From Leptospira koniambonensis (lineage in GTDB: Bacteria; Spirochaetota; Leptospiria; Leptospirales; Leptospiraceae): a stretch of 64,000 nt of DNA. Positions 63,905 through 64,000 of the stretch are shown here, piece after piece. The translations under genes were made by a program, and so were the position numbers. Numbering within the stretch: the first letter of the stretch is position 1; every line of letters begins with the position of its first letter. The notes beneath the pieces were generated by a model. The model saw only the letters and a list, made by a program, of their open reading frames with translations, did not search any database and was not told the origin of the DNA. Location: contig NZ_RQFY01000007.1 in the NCBI RefSeq assembly GCF_004769555.1, positions 299,961-363,960 of the forward strand. Reading direction: 5' to 3'.

Positions 63905-64000
63905 ATGAGAGTAAGATTCTTTATGTCGATTTTATTTCTTATAATCCCTTCAATCGTGATAGGAGATGAGATTGTTGTAATCGGTAAAATTGTTAATATT
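63905..64000 (+). CDS. Partial exported protein (cassette 30, cut by window end)
   Basis: Begins MRVRFFMSILFLIIPSIVIG, a signal peptide, then DEIVVIGKIV. The window ends after 32 codons. The next attC is beyond the edge. Confidence 0.5.
   Translation, partial: MRVRFFMSILFLIIPSIVIGDEIVVIGKIVNI

Larger units (their letters stand above)
43586..64000 (+). mobile_element. Integron-type gene cassette array (29 attC sites, no integrase in window)
   Basis: A series of short units, each ending in an attC-like site, all read on the + strand, from about 43.6 kb to the right window end. R'' boxes follow RYYYAAC and R' boxes follow GTTRRRY. The inner arms (GGTGCTTCCG against CGGAACACC) pair with one extrahelical base, as known for attC. 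The central part contains many short inverted repeats. No tyrosine recombinase gene lies left of the first cassette, where it would be expected, so the array is CALIN-like in this window. It extends beyond 64 kb. Confidence 0.9.

Noticed and set aside
1..64000. Insertion sequences, prophage, tRNA or rRNA genes
   Set aside because: No transposase, phage structural gene or RNA gene could be recognised.

Overview
The window looks like a Leptospira chromosome segment. GC content is moderate to low. The left part carries typical Leptospira gene content: a KamA-type lysine aminomutase near efp, a SpeD/SpeE cluster with pyrF, a CFA-synthase cluster with DUF1365/DUF2062/DUF1295 partners, an HD-GYP response regulator and large hybrid histidine kinases. 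Several hypothetical proteins are ones I associate with this genus. Identification rests on content and composition only; no rRNA, tRNA or marker comparison was possible.

Layout, 1-43 kb (ordinary chromosome): TetR regulator and ArnT/PMT-like glycosyltransferase; lytic transglycosylase; a periplasmic-binding-like/PAS histidine kinase; two linked hypothetical proteins, a PlsC-type acyltransferase and alanine racemase; a polyamine block (speD, a SET/SpeD-like fusion, speE) running into pyrF; two paralogous outer-membrane beta-barrel proteins flanking a multi-TM protein; a seven-gene run from a DedA-like protein to two cyclopropane-fatty-acid-synthase relatives; a TetR repressor divergent from a phytoene-desaturase-like oxidoreductase; kamA, pstS and efp; methionine-salvage genes mtnD, mtnB and an SDR; then a minus-strand cluster of three multi-domain histidine kinases and an HD-GYP regulator.

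Layout, 43.6-64 kb (accessory): a large integron-type gene cassette array. I count 29 attC-like sites, all in the same direction. They separate short, AT-rich, mostly one-gene units that all read on the + strand. Each site starts with an R'' box such as GCCTAAC and ends with an R' box such as GTTAGGC. The inner arms carry one unpaired base, as expected of attC. No tyrosine recombinase is visible, so in this window the array is integrase-less (CALIN-like). It continues past the right edge. Cassettes encode a VapBC-type toxin-antitoxin pair, a macrodomain protein, an RDD-type membrane protein, a two-gene unit with a candidate PD-(D/E)XK nuclease, a frameshifted DUF559-like nuclease, a frameshifted DUF4279-like protein and many small membrane or unknown proteins.

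Five cassettes have no convincing ORF. Four of them form two homologous pairs, which suggests conserved non-coding cassettes.

The most unusual signal is that nearly every cassette carries its own terminal inverted repeat of about 15-20 bp. The first bases after one attC are complementary to the bases at and before the R'' box at the end of the same cassette. These repeats differ between cassettes but match within each one. A near-invariant C four bases before R'' faces an A, giving an A.C mismatch on the top strand but a T.G wobble on the bottom strand, the strand integrases use.
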